Origin: Streptomyces sp. NRRL B-1347
Lineage (GTDB): Bacteria > Actinomycetota > Actinomycetes > Streptomycetales > Streptomycetaceae
Direction: 5' to 3'
NCBI RefSeq assembly: GCF_000720325.1
Contig: NZ_JOJM01000003.1
Span: 124,001 to 188,000 of the forward strand
Length of the DNA stretch: 64,000 nucleotides
This document shows, piece after piece, positions 8,200-16,586 of the stretch. A program made the position numbers and the translations under genes. Under the pieces are notes generated by a model. It searched no databases, was not told the DNA's origin, and saw only the letters and a program-made list of their open reading frames with translations. Each line of letters begins with the position of its first letter. Position 1 is the stretch's first letter.

Positions 8200-8895
8200 G
8201 TGGGCGGGACGACACCGACCGGGGCGACGGTCGCCGAGGTGATGGCCGAACTCGCCGCACTCGACGACCCGAAGACGCGCGCGGTGAACGAGAGGCACGG
8301 CGACGATCACGGCGTGAACCTCAGCAAGCTCCGCGCCCTCGCCAAGCGACTCAAGACCCAGCAGGAACTCGCGTCCCGACTCTGGGCCACGGAGGACACC
8401 GCGGCGCGGCTGCTCGCGCTCCTGATCTGCCGCCCGAAGGCGTTCGCACGCGACGAGCTGGACTCGATGCTGCGCGCGGCGCGCACGCCCAAGGTGCACG
8501 ACTGGCTCGTGAACTACGTGGTGAAGAAGAGCCCGCACGCCGAAGAGCTGCGCCTGGCCTGGTCCGCCGATCCCGACCCCGTGGTCGCGAGCGCCGGCTG
8601 GGCGCTGACCACCGAACGCGTGGCGAAGCGGCCCGAGGGCCTCGACCTCGCGGGGCTCCTCGACACCGTCGAGGCGGAGATGAAGGACGCCCCCGAGCGC
8701 CTGCAGTGGGCGATGAACCACTGCCTGGCCCGGATCGGCATCGAGCACCCCGAGCACCGCACCCGCGCGATCGCCATCGGTGAGCGCCTGGAAGTGCTCA
8801 AGGACTACCCGACGCCACCGGGCTGCACCTCGCCGTTCGCGCCCGTCTGGATCGCCGAGATGGTGCGACGGCAGCAGGGCCCCGCCGGCGCCTAG
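8200..8895 (+). CDS. AlkD-like / HEAT-like alkylation repair family protein
   Basis: 231 aa, all alpha-helical. It resembles the DNA alkylation repair (AlkD-type) helical-repeat proteins: KLRALAKRLKTQQELASRLW, a following CRPKAFARDELDSML, and a C-terminal MNHCLARIGIEHPEHRTRAI. Start GTG 8200 is chosen because GGGAGG lies 6 nt upstream; the frame is open further up to 8107 without a ribosome site. The known AlkD Asp/Trp base-excision pocket cannot be confirmed by eye, so glycosylase activity is uncertain. The stop overlaps the stop of the convergent gene. Confidence 0.75.
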   Translation: MGGTTPTGATVAEVMAELAALDDPKTRAVNERHGDDHGVNLSKLRALAKRLKTQQELASRLWATEDTAARLLALLICRPKAFARDELDSMLRAARTPKVHDWLVNYVVKKSPHAEELRLAWSADPDPVVASAGWALTTERVAKRPEGLDLAGLLDTVEAEMKDAPERLQWAMNHCLARIGIEHPEHRTRAIAIGERLEVLKDYPTPPGCTSPFAPVWIAEMVRRQQGPAGA

Positions 8896-9803
8896 TCGGC
8901 GGCGGTCCACTGGGGCGCCGGGGTGGGACCGGGCCGCGCGGTGATCGCCCCGCCCTTCGCCCAGTCCCGGTACTCCACGCGGAAGGCGTCGGCACCGGAC
9001 CCCGAGGGCACCTCGGTCCGCAGGGACTCGGGCAGATCGCGCGAGGTCACCACGAGCGTGAAGCGGACGGCGCCGTCACGGCCGTCGGCCGCGTACGGGC
9101 GGTAGAGGCGGCCGACGGCCGGATCCGCGGCGAGCGTGCGCAACGGCGTGCTGCCGGTGAGGGTGCGGACGCCGCCCGCCCGCCGCGTGCTCAGTTCGGT
9201 GGCGCCGTCGAGGAGCGCCACGAGATGCGCGGGCTGGGCCAGCCACCGGGCCTCCAGGGCGTTGCGCACCGCGATGTCGTCGGCTGCCGCGGCGGTCGCG
9301 TCGGACTCGGTGCGGTACGAGCCCTGCGGGCCGTACTCGGGGCCGGTCATCTCCTGGTGGGGAGTGATGACGGCGCGGTTGCCGATCAGCACGATCTCCG
9401 GCGGGTACCAGGGATGACCCTCGCCCATGTCGTACAGGACGTGGGTCGCGGCCCGGACGGTGGTGCCGTCGCGCAGGTCGAGGCGGGCCTGGCCGGTGAA
9501 GAAGTCGGGGTCGCCGCCCTTGCGTGCGACGACGCCGACGCCGACCTGCCGCTGGGCCACCATCGCGGCCCGGACGGGCTCGGCCCTGGGACCGGCCGTG
9601 GCGACCGCCGACGGCTTCGCCCGGCCGTCGCCACGGGAGCCGCCGGAGCCGCTGGAGCCACCGGAGTCGTCGGTGTCTCCGGGCCACAGCACATGTGCGC
9701 CCAGTCCCCCGGCTCCGCCCAGCACCAGGCCGACCGTCACAGCCACCGCCACCGCCCGGCGGCGCGGCCTCACGGGCCTCGGAGAGAACTCTTGGTCACG
9801 CAC
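8892..9803 (-). CDS. Membrane-anchored extracytoplasmic protein, unknown function
   Basis: About 303 aa. A basic cytosolic stub (RPRRR) precedes one membrane segment (AVAVAVTVGLVLGGAGGLGA), then a Ser/Gly-rich linker (SGGSSGSGGS) and a ~200-residue exported domain. GTG 9803 is favoured over the upstream ATG 9833 because AAGGGG lies just before it. No family was recognised. Its end overlaps the convergent AlkD-like gene by 4 nt (8892-8895). Confidence 0.75.
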   Translation of the reverse strand: MRDQEFSPRPVRPRRRAVAVAVTVGLVLGGAGGLGAHVLWPGDTDDSGGSSGSGGSRGDGRAKPSAVATAGPRAEPVRAAMVAQRQVGVGVVARKGGDPDFFTGQARLDLRDGTTVRAATHVLYDMGEGHPWYPPEIVLIGNRAVITPHQEMTGPEYGPQGSYRTESDATAAAADDIAVRNALEARWLAQPAHLVALLDGATELSTRRAGGVRTLTGSTPLRTLAADPAVGRLYRPYAADGRDGAVRFTLVVTSRDLPESLRTEVPSGSGADAFRVEYRDWAKGGAITARPGPTPAPQWTAAD

Positions 9804-10511
9804 GGCCCAGCCCCTTCCGCACCGCCCCGGCACGCCGACGCGCCCCCACCGGCGAGAGGTCTACACGGTAGGGCCGTGCGCGACGGGCGTACCGCGCTTC
9901 CCCGGATTCCCTGCCGAACGGGGTGAACGGCCGCTCCCCCGCGCCGAGGTCGTCCGTATCGCGCCCCCTCGGTCGAGTGCCGCACCCGGGGACGGAATGA
10001 CCGATTCGAGCCGGGTGCCACTCTCCATCGCCAAATACGGAATATCTCCTTCTTATCTCCCCATGAAGGTGACCGTGTTGTACGCTCGCCGTGAGCCTGA
10101 CGTCCGACCGAGGGGTGGCATCTCGGGTGCGACGGCGGCGCTCACGCGCATGGCCGATTTTCCCCGTTGGCCATGGCGAAGCCGGAGCGGCCCGCACGGC
10201 GGGATACCGGCACGAAAACTCAGATCAGCGCGAGGCGCGAGGCGGACAACCCGCGCTCAGTCCTTCGCTGTGGCGCTTCGCACTTGCTCAGCACCGGTTC
10301 AGCATTGATCGCCCCGATGCCGTGAAGAACTGCGCTATGCCGACGGTTCATGGAAATGGCCCGCATTGCCGCTTTTCTCACCGAAAACAACGGCAATTGC
10401 GACTCATGGGCAGGTCGGCACCAGCTGACCTTACTCGATCTTGTGGCCGTATCTGACGCCCGGCCTCCACAGAGGTCCCAGACGGTCATACGGGGGAAAA
10501 GGACGCCGCAC
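9804..10511. other. 708-bp intergenic region, partly AT-rich
   Basis: No gene is supported. The segments around 10025-10085 and 10300-10460 are clearly richer in A/T than the surroundings and likely contain promoters. The last 20 nt have GGGGGAAAAGG, the ribosome site of the LuxR gene. The LuxR frame is open back to an ATG at 10350, but no ribosome site supports that start. Confidence 0.55.
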
Positions 10512-11216
10512 ATGGCTCAGATTCGACTGCTGATCGCCGATGACCGCATCGTGACCCGATCCGGCCTCGTGGCGATGAGCAGGGAGGCTCCCGGACTCGA
10601 CGTGATCGGCGTGACCCAGGACGTGGCCGGCGTCCTGACCGCCGTCGACTGCCTGGACCCCGATGTCGTCCTGCTCAATCTCCGCAAACTCTCCGGGGAC
10701 AGCCTGCGCCGCCTCGCCCAGCTCATCGGCGCCCACGTCTCGATCATCGTCCTGTGGTGCCACGACTCCGCCGTCACCGTCCAGGACGCGTTACGGGCCA
10801 AGGTCGCCGGATTCATGGCCCTTGAGATCCTGCAGGAGGAATTCGCAAGCGTGATCGCCCTGGTCGACCGCGGCTGCGCCGCATATCTCTTCCCGCGCGA
10901 ACGGATCCGCGATATCAGCGACGGCTTTCCGACGACGGCGCCGGTGACCTCGGGAGCGATGTCGACCCTCACCTCACGGGAGAGCGACGTACTGCATCTC
11001 CTGGCCGGCGGCATGACGAACAAACAGATCGGGTCGGCCCTGCATATCGCCGAGAACACGGTGAAGAAACACGTCCATCGTGCGATGAACAAGTTATCGG
11101 CCTCCAGCCGGGTGGAAGCGGCACTCCTCGTTTCCCGCCTCGGCCCGCGGGAGTTGACGGCGCACGGCCGCACCGCCCGGGGTCAGCAGAGGAGCGATCT
11201 GAGCAGCACCTCATAG
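10512..11216 (+). CDS. Atypical NarL/LuxR response regulator, TTA codons (bldA-dependent)
   Basis: 234 aa. A receiver-like domain (1-~125) is followed by a LuxR HTH (~155-215: LTSRESDVLHLLAGGMTNKQ and IAENTVKKHVHRAMNKL). The acidic pair D10/D11 is kept, but the phospho-acceptor is Asn56 (VVLLNLRKL instead of VVLLDxR) and the strand-5 Lys is also lost. The protein should therefore not be switched by a kinase, as for RedZ/JadR1-type regulators. Two Leu codons are TTA, at 10791 (codon 94) and 11094 (codon 195), so translation should need the bldA tRNA. It heads the diiron/dehydrogenase region and is a candidate cluster-situated activator. Confidence 0.9.
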   Translation: MAQIRLLIADDRIVTRSGLVAMSREAPGLDVIGVTQDVAGVLTAVDCLDPDVVLLNLRKLSGDSLRRLAQLIGAHVSIIVLWCHDSAVTVQDALRAKVAGFMALEILQEEFASVIALVDRGCAAYLFPRERIRDISDGFPTTAPVTSGAMSTLTSRESDVLHLLAGGMTNKQIGSALHIAENTVKKHVHRAMNKLSASSRVEAALLVSRLGPRELTAHGRTARGQQRSDLSSTS

Positions 11217-11803
11217 GTCCGCCCCGCGTCGGCGACCGTCGCGGCGCCCGTCATCGCGACCTCATGGCCGAGATACGTCAGGGCGCCGAGCAGCGCGAGC
11301 GCGAGCCGTCGGGATCCGGCGGCGCCCGCGTCCGCCGCGCCGAGGCCGGACGCTCCGCGCGCGGAGCGCGCCCGCTCCACGAGGCGGACCGTCGACGACA
11401 GCCACCACTGCTCGTCGATCCGGCGCCAGCGCTCGTAGCCGAGGACCGCGGGCGCGTCGAGCAGGAGCAGCCGGGCGACGGCAGGGTCGGCGCAGAACCC
11501 GAGGAACTCCAGGCCGGACCGCAGGAGAAGAGGCACCGGCTCGCCCTCGGCGCCACGGTCCGCCCCGGCGGCCCGGACCCGCACGGCGAGCTCCCGGTGG
11601 ATGTCGTGCACCACGTCCACGAGCAGCGCCTCCTTGCCCGGCCAGTGGTGGTAGAGCGCACCGGTCGTGAGCCCCGCGCCCCCGGCGATCTCCGCGATGG
11701 TCGTCGCGGAGTACCCGTGCTCACCGAACAACTGGCGTGCGGTACGGATGAGTTGGGCCCGGGTGGCCTCGGTCCGCTCTGCGTTGGATCTGCGCGGCGA
11801 CAT
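11183..11803 (-). CDS. TetR-family repressor
   Basis: 206 aa. The N-terminal HTH is clear: AQLIRTARQLFGEHGYSATT, IAEIAGGAGLTTGALYHHWP. The C-terminal ligand domain is of normal size. It is divergent from the thioesterase gene with only 24 bp between the starts, so it probably controls that gene and itself through GAAC-N8-GTTC near 11807. Its 3' end overlaps the convergent LuxR gene by 34 bp. Confidence 0.93.
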   Translation of the reverse strand: MSPRRSNAERTEATRAQLIRTARQLFGEHGYSATTIAEIAGGAGLTTGALYHHWPGKEALLVDVVHDIHRELAVRVRAAGADRGAEGEPVPLLLRSGLEFLGFCADPAVARLLLLDAPAVLGYERWRRIDEQWWLSSTVRLVERARSARGASGLGAADAGAAGSRRLALALLGALTYLGHEVAMTGAATVADAGRTYEVLLRSLLC

Positions 11804-11827
11804 ACCGAACGATGCTATGTTCCTTCG

Positions 11828-12241
11828 ATGATGGATGTCGACGCGGCCCAAGCTGTCCTCGATAACAGCCCCTTCGGCCCCTGGTGGGGATTCAAGGTGG
11901 AAGCCGTCACCAAGGGGCACGCCAAGGTCTCGCTGCCGCAGCGCCCCGAGCTCTTCCGCCCCGGCGGCGTCCTGCAGGGCGGCTGCGCCATGACGCTCGC
12001 CGACGTGACCTGCTGGATCGCGATCATGTCGCTCTTCGGCGCGGACGATCCGTCCGTCACCCAGCAGATGACGACGAGCTTCCTCGGCCCGGCCCGCACC
12101 GATCTGCTCTGCGAGTCCACCATCGTCAGGCCCGGCCGCCTCATCGTCTACGGCACCGCCGAGACGACCGACACCGCGGGCAAGCTCGTCTCCCACCACA
12201 CCCTCACCTACATCCGGCCGCCGCAGCGGGCCGGAGCCTGA
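11828..12241 (+). CDS. PaaI-type hotdog thioesterase
   Basis: 137 aa, a single hotdog domain with the family signature FRPGGVLQGGCAMTLADVTC (helix with the acidic residue after HGG-like loop). It probably hydrolyses an acyl-CoA or aryl-CoA thioester as a tetramer. The Met-Met start has no strong ribosome site. It may be the first gene of the following operon or belong only to the TetR pair; 183 bp separate it from the diiron gene. Confidence 0.88.
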   Translation: MMDVDAAQAVLDNSPFGPWWGFKVEAVTKGHAKVSLPQRPELFRPGGVLQGGCAMTLADVTCWIAIMSLFGADDPSVTQQMTTSFLGPARTDLLCESTIVRPGRLIVYGTAETTDTAGKLVSHHTLTYIRPPQRAGA

Positions 12242-12327
12242 GGCCGGGCGCCCGGCGCGGAGCCGGGTCGCGGAATGCCGCACCCCGCGCACCACCGACG
12301 CGTACCACCAAAGAGCCATCGGAATAC

Positions 12328-12370
12328 CCCCATCGAGCCCTGCCGATATGGCCCCATCGTGGCCTGTCGA
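12328..12370. repeat. Two 19-bp direct repeats upstream of the diiron operon
   Basis: CCCCATCGAGCCCTGCCGA (12328-12346) and CCCCATCGTGGCCTGTCGA (12352-12370) match at 16 of 19 positions, with starts 24 bp apart, 55 bp before the ATG at 12425. They are a plausible tandem site for an activator such as the LuxR protein at 10512. Confidence 0.5.
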
Positions 12371-12424
12371 CCTCGCGAGTCGGCCGGATAGTCTCCATTT
12401 CTCGGCTACCCGGAGGAGATTCGT

Positions 12425-13162
12425 ATGGGAGACGTCTTTTCGGAGACTGTAAACCTGGAGAGTGTCGGTGAACTCCCCGAGGAATACCACGAGGTACTGA
12501 CGCATCAGATGCTCGCCAATGGCGAGGGCGAGCTGAGTGCAGGCGACACCTACGTCGATTCGTTCTACCCCCTCGCACCCAATGCCGACGAACGCTATGT
12601 GTGCCTCAAGTTCGGCATGGAAGAGGTGGACCATTTCCGGCGCTTCGCCAAACTCCTGACGCCGCTCGGCATCGACACCTCGCACATGGTGAACCAGGCC
12701 GTGGCGGACCGGCGTTACTTCCCCGCCGAGAGCATGACCACACAGATCACCGTGTGGGAGGAGCGCGCCGCGTTCAGCTTCCTCTGCGAGCTCGAAGGCC
12801 ACTTCCAGATCAAGGAAATGACCACGAGCACGTACGGGCCGCTGCGCGTCGAGGCCGACGCGATCCTCAAGGAGGAGGCCCGGCACTTCGGCTACGGAAA
12901 GCGCCTGATGCAGGAGGCGTACGACGCGGGCGGCCAGTCCCGCGACCGGGCGCAGAAAGCGCTCGACAAGTTCTACCCGATGGCGCTCGACATGTTCGGG
13001 CGGCCCGACTCCCGCCGCGGCCGCCTCGCCGTGAAGTGGGGGCTGCGCCGGCACGACAACGGCGAGCTGCGCGAGCTCTACAAGACCGCGATCGCGCAGC
13101 ACATCGAGAAGATCGGCTTCTCCGTACCCAAGATCGACCCCTCCCAGCTGCAGTTCGCCTGA
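12425..13162 (+). CDS. PaaA-like ferritin-fold diiron oxygenase
   Basis: 245 aa, four-helix ferritin-like protein related to the phenylacetate-CoA oxygenase (PaaA/PaaC) family. Iron ligands are arranged as expected: E34/E36, then E67-x2-H70 (GMEEVDHF), E122/E124, and E151-x2-H154 (ILKEEARHFG). With both ExxH motifs intact it is likely a working dinuclear iron or Fe/Mn oxygenase. PaaBCDE partners are absent, so it is not phenylacetate catabolism. GGAGGAGA precedes the ATG. It opens an operon with a second diiron-type protein, an amino-acid dehydrogenase and a nitroreductase. Confidence 0.82.
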   Translation: MGDVFSETVNLESVGELPEEYHEVLTHQMLANGEGELSAGDTYVDSFYPLAPNADERYVCLKFGMEEVDHFRRFAKLLTPLGIDTSHMVNQAVADRRYFPAESMTTQITVWEERAAFSFLCELEGHFQIKEMTTSTYGPLRVEADAILKEEARHFGYGKRLMQEAYDAGGQSRDRAQKALDKFYPMALDMFGRPDSRRGRLAVKWGLRRHDNGELRELYKTAIAQHIEKIGFSVPKIDPSQLQFA

Positions 13163-13240
13163 GCGGCGTCGGCCCGCTCCCTCCCCCGGCGTGAACCGCT
13201 TCCCCCCGGGGCCCCGTCCACCTCACCGGAGTAGGAATCG

Positions 13241-14035
13241 ATGACGACGACCGACACGCTGATCGACCGGATCAAGACGCACCGCGTCTTCCACCACCCC
13301 CTCTACGACCACTGGGCCGCGCGGCCCCCGTCCGCCGAGGTCTCGGGCGCGCTCTTCCACCAGGTGCAGTCGTTCTGCGCCTCCACCCGCCCCGGCGGCG
13401 ACTTCCCGACCGCCCTGCGCGGCATCGGCTGGGACGAGCAGGCCGTCCTCATCGAGGAGATCGTCGACAGCGAGTCCGGACACGGCCCCGAACTCGCGAC
13501 CATGGCGGGCCACATCGTCAACCGCACCGGCGCCCCGGTCTTCGACGACGTGTACGACACCGAGCGGGTCGAGGCCTGGCTCAAGACCTCGTCGGACCGG
13601 CTGCTGGCCACGCTGCCCGGGTACGACCGGGAGACCGGTCTGACCGCGCAGGCGGCGGCCGCCATCGCGGTGTTCGAGCGCCGGTTCTCCACCGACGCCG
13701 ACACCACGGTCCGCAATCTGGGCACGGCGCTCGCGCTGGAGATCATCTCCAACCAGTCCCTGATCCCCGGCGAGAAGCGCGCCCTCATCGACTCCGGTCA
13801 CTACAAGACCGATCTCGAAGAGCCGGAAATGCACTACATGGCGGAGCACTGGGGCGACTCCGGTGCCGAGCAGCAGCACGAAGCGAATGTGATCCAGGCC
13901 GTCTCCTCCGTCATGGACGCATCGAACAGCGACCAGATCGCCCAGGGCGTGGAGGACTTCCTGGAATCACTGTGCGCGTTGTGGGACGTCCTGGACGCCG
14001 CGCTGCTCTCGTCCGGAGTGCAGCCGGCCGAATAA
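13241..14035 (+). CDS. Haem-oxygenase-like diiron (iron-containing redox) protein
   Basis: 264 aa, all-helical, of the TenA/PqqC/haem-oxygenase-like superfamily often annotated iron-containing redox enzyme. Possible ligands are E84-x6-H91 (ELATMAGH) and, late in the protein, H198/H203 with E210-x2-H213 (AEQQHEAN). The canonical H-x3-D-x2-H motif is not matched exactly. Enzymes with this fold make N-oxygenated or cleaved amino acids (for example SznF, BesC, RohS). 78 bp after the PaaA-like gene, same strand. Family call moderate, activity inferred. Confidence 0.7.
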   Translation: MTTTDTLIDRIKTHRVFHHPLYDHWAARPPSAEVSGALFHQVQSFCASTRPGGDFPTALRGIGWDEQAVLIEEIVDSESGHGPELATMAGHIVNRTGAPVFDDVYDTERVEAWLKTSSDRLLATLPGYDRETGLTAQAAAAIAVFERRFSTDADTTVRNLGTALALEIISNQSLIPGEKRALIDSGHYKTDLEEPEMHYMAEHWGDSGAEQQHEANVIQAVSSVMDASNSDQIAQGVEDFLESLCALWDVLDAALLSSGVQPAE

Positions 14036-14119
14036 TTCGCTGCCGGACGGGCCGGCGGTTCACGCCTGACGGCGGGGCCGCCGGTCCGGCCGTCACTGGA
14101 CGGGATTCTGGGGTGGGTC

Positions 14120-15196
14120 ATGAGCGTATTCGACGAAATCGACGGCCACGAGCAGGTGCTTTTCAGTACGGGCCCCGGCGGGCTCAGATGCGTCATCGCC
14201 ATTCATTCGACGCTGCTGGGCCCCGCGCTCGGCGGCGTCCGCTTTCTTCCCTACCGCGACGAGGACCAGGCGATCAGCGACGCGTTGCGCCTCTCCCGCG
14301 CCATGACGTACAAAGCGGCCTGCGCGGGACTCGACATCGGGGGCGGAAAGGCCGTCGTCTTCGGGGGCGCGGGCGTGGAGAAGTCGGAGCCGCTGCTCCG
14401 CGCGTTCGGGCAGGCTGTCGAGAGCCTTTCCGGCCGGTTCATCGCCGCCTGCGACATGGGCATCACCACCGCCGACCTCCGGGTGATGCGGAAGGAGTCC
14501 CAGTGGATCCGCGGCCTCGACGCCGAGGAGGGCGGCTCCGGCGAGTCCGGCGCGATGACCGCGTACGGCGTGAGCCTCGGCATCCGGGCGTGTCTGCGGC
14601 ACCTCGACGACAGCGAGAGCCTGGAGGGCCGCCACGTCGCCATCGACGGCGTCGGCAAGGTGGGGGCCCGGCTCGCCACGCTCCTGGCGGAGGACGGCGC
14701 CCGCCTCTGGGTGGCCGACGTCGACCAGGAGAAGGCCGAACGGGTGGCCCGAGCGTGCGGGGCGGAGGTCGTCAGCCGGGAGAAGCTCTACCTGCTCGAC
14801 GTGGACGTCCTCAGCCCCAACGCGATCGGCAACGTCATCGACGCCGACCTCGTGGACCGGCTCCGCTGCCGGATCGTCGCGGGCGGGGCCAACAACCAGC
14901 TCACCGCGCCGACGGTCGCGGACCGGCTCGCGGCACGCGGCATCCTCTACGCGCCGGACTTCGTCATCAACGCCCTCGGTCTGATCCAGGTGGTCGACGA
15001 ACTGCACCCCGCGGGCCACGACATGAACCGGGTCAGACAGCGCGCCGAACTCATCCCGGAGCGGCTCGGCGAGATCTTCAACCGGTCCCAGCACCTGCGC
15101 ATCAGCACGGCCGCCGCCGCGATCAGCATGGCCAGGGACCGGCTCGCGGCGGTGCGGACGGTGCGGTCGTTCTGGCTGCCGCCGCGGTGCGCCTGA
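14120..15196 (+). CDS. Leu/Val/Phe-type NAD-dependent amino-acid dehydrogenase
   Basis: 358 aa. It shows the Glu/Leu/Phe/Val dehydrogenase pattern: LGPALGGVRFLPY, then AMTYKAACAGLDIGGGKAVV with both active-site lysines, ACDMGI with the catalytic Asp, and a Rossmann segment VAIDGVGKVGARLA. It would interconvert a hydrophobic amino acid and its 2-oxo acid with NH3 and NAD(H). Compared with the valine dehydrogenase known from Streptomyces it is similar in length but diverged. Its place behind two diiron genes suggests it supplies or removes the amine of a pathway intermediate. Confidence 0.9.
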   Translation: MSVFDEIDGHEQVLFSTGPGGLRCVIAIHSTLLGPALGGVRFLPYRDEDQAISDALRLSRAMTYKAACAGLDIGGGKAVVFGGAGVEKSEPLLRAFGQAVESLSGRFIAACDMGITTADLRVMRKESQWIRGLDAEEGGSGESGAMTAYGVSLGIRACLRHLDDSESLEGRHVAIDGVGKVGARLATLLAEDGARLWVADVDQEKAERVARACGAEVVSREKLYLLDVDVLSPNAIGNVIDADLVDRLRCRIVAGGANNQLTAPTVADRLAARGILYAPDFVINALGLIQVVDELHPAGHDMNRVRQRAELIPERLGEIFNRSQHLRISTAAAAISMARDRLAAVRTVRSFWLPPRCA

Positions 15197-15232
15197 GCCG
15201 CCGCCCGTACGGCAGGCACGGCCCGGGGCCCC

Positions 15233-15262
15233 GCCACCGCCACCGCCACCGCCACCGCCACC
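15233..15262 (+). repeat. Hexanucleotide repeat (GCCACC)5
   Basis: Five perfect copies of GCCACC in the 105-bp gap between the dehydrogenase and nitroreductase genes. Copy number could vary by slippage and alter operon spacing. Confidence 0.9.
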
Positions 15263-15301
15263 GACGAAGGGACGCCGAACCGCGATGAGGAGCGACCGCT
15301 G

Positions 15302-15910
15302 ATGGAGTTGGAAGCCGCGATACGCACGCGCCGCAGCCAGCACCGACTGATCGACCCCGCCCCGAGCGACGAGGAGTTCGTCGATCTGCTCGGCTGGGCC
15401 GCGACCGCGCCCGATCACGGCCACCTCCGCCCCTGGCGGTGGATCCTCGTACGCGGCGACAGCCGGACGGCCCTCGGCGCGGCCCTCGCGTCCGGCGCCG
15501 CCGACGCGGAGGCGGTCCGGCGCGAGGCGCGCAAACCCCTGCGCGCCCCGCTCCTCGCCACCCTGGTCCTCGTCCCCCAGCGCAACCACCGCGTGCCGGA
15601 CTGGGAGCAACTGGCCGCCAGCAGCGCGATGGTCAACTCCCTGATGCTCCTCCTCCACGACCGCGGCTTCGGCAGCATGTGGCGCACCGGCCCGTCGGTC
15701 GACTCCGCGGGAGCCCGCCTCCTGCTGCGCCTCGCACCCCACGAACGCATCATCGGCTGGCTCTACGTGGGCACCCCGGACCCCACCCGCCGCACCGTCC
15801 CGCGCACCCCGGTCGCGGTCGGCCACCGCGTCTCCCGGTTCACGCCGCCTCCTGAGACCGTCCCGGGGCGGATGCACGAGGCGCGGGGCCTCACCAGCCC
15901 CGTCCCGTAG
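15302..15910 (+). CDS. Compact nitroreductase family flavoprotein
   Basis: 202 aa. It is similar to the small YdjA-type nitroreductases: [13 protein letters not shown] with the FMN-phosphate Arg-Ser pair, [19 protein letters not shown], and [20 protein letters not shown]. It probably binds FMN as a homodimer and reduces a nitro, quinone or C=C group with NAD(P)H. GAGGAG lies 9 nt before the ATG. It is the last gene of the diiron operon. The stop lies in a 20-bp tandem repeat. Confidence 0.9.
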   Translation: MELEAAIRTRRSQHRLIDPAPSDEEFVDLLGWAATAPDHGHLRPWRWILVRGDSRTALGAALASGAADAEAVRREARKPLRAPLLATLVLVPQRNHRVPDWEQLAASSAMVNSLMLLLHDRGFGSMWRTGPSVDSAGARLLLRLAPHERIIGWLYVGTPDPTRRTVPRTPVAVGHRVSRFTPPPETVPGRMHEARGLTSPVP

Positions 15911-15937
15911 GCGGCAGCCCCGTCCCATAGGCGGCAG
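15898..15937. repeat. 20-bp tandem duplication over the nitroreductase stop
   Basis: 15898-15917 and 15918-15937 are the same 20-mer with one difference (CCCGTAGG versus CCCATAGG). The first copy contains the stop codon of the nitroreductase gene. Confidence 0.85.
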
Positions 15938-15989
15938 TCGGCAGAAAATGACTCGCCGCACCAACTGCGCGGCTGGCAGGGTGCGGCGC

Positions 15990-16559
15990 ATGTCATCCCT
16001 CTATCAGATCCGTGCCGACCACGACGCCCGCACGATCGTCGTCTACCAGGCGTACTCGCCCGCCATCGCCGACGCGGCGCTGCGGGCGGGCCGCTTCGTC
16101 GCGCCGTTCTCGTTCCACCGGATGACGTGGATCAAGCCCTCGTTCCTGTGGCTGATGCACCGCAGCAACTGGGCCCGCAAATCGGGTCAGGAGCGCGTTC
16201 TGGCCGTGCGGATCAGCCGGGAGGGCTGGGAGGAGGCCCTCTCCCAGGCCGTCCTGACGACCTCGGACCCGGCGGCCGTGGCGAAGGCGAGCGTGCACGT
16301 CCAGTGGGACCCGGAGCGCTCGGCGCGCGGAGCGGCGCTGAACCACTACAGCATCCAGGTCGGCATCGGCCGCCAGCTGATCCGCACGTTCACCGACGAG
16401 TGGACCGTCGGTCTCACCGACGTGACGCCGCAGGTCCGCAAGGCCGCCGCGCTCGTGCAGAGCGGGCACGCCGCCAAGGCCCAGCGGCTGTTCCCCGCGG
16501 AGCGGGTCTACCCACTGCCCCGGACGCTGGAGGACCGCCTTTGCCCACGGAAGCCCTAG
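15990..16559 (+). CDS. DUF4291 family protein
   Basis: 189 aa. The start region [20 protein letters not shown], followed by [20 protein letters not shown], is characteristic of DUF4291. The biochemical function of the family is unknown. ATG 15990 is the conventional family start; upstream in-frame ATG 15948 is not supported. It lies 80 bp after the nitroreductase gene and could be read from it. Confidence 0.88.
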   Translation: MSSLYQIRADHDARTIVVYQAYSPAIADAALRAGRFVAPFSFHRMTWIKPSFLWLMHRSNWARKSGQERVLAVRISREGWEEALSQAVLTTSDPAAVAKASVHVQWDPERSARGAALNHYSIQVGIGRQLIRTFTDEWTVGLTDVTPQVRKAAALVQSGHAAKAQRLFPAERVYPLPRTLEDRLCPRKP

Positions 16560-16586
16560 GAATCCCTGGGAAGCCCCCGGGAAGCC

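Noticed and set aside
9865..10032. Possible ~55-aa reverse ORF downstream of an AAGGAGATAT motif
   Set aside because: The ribosome-like motif is about 17 nt from the ATG, too far, and the protein resembles nothing.
10350..10511. N-terminal extension of the LuxR gene to ATG 10350
   Set aside because: No ribosome site there; GGGGGAAAAGG before 10512 and the receiver fold starting at MAQIRLLIAD fix the later start.
12425..13162. Phenylacetate catabolic operon
   Set aside because: Only one PaaA-like gene is present; PaaB, C, D, E, the CoA ligase and the hydratase are absent.
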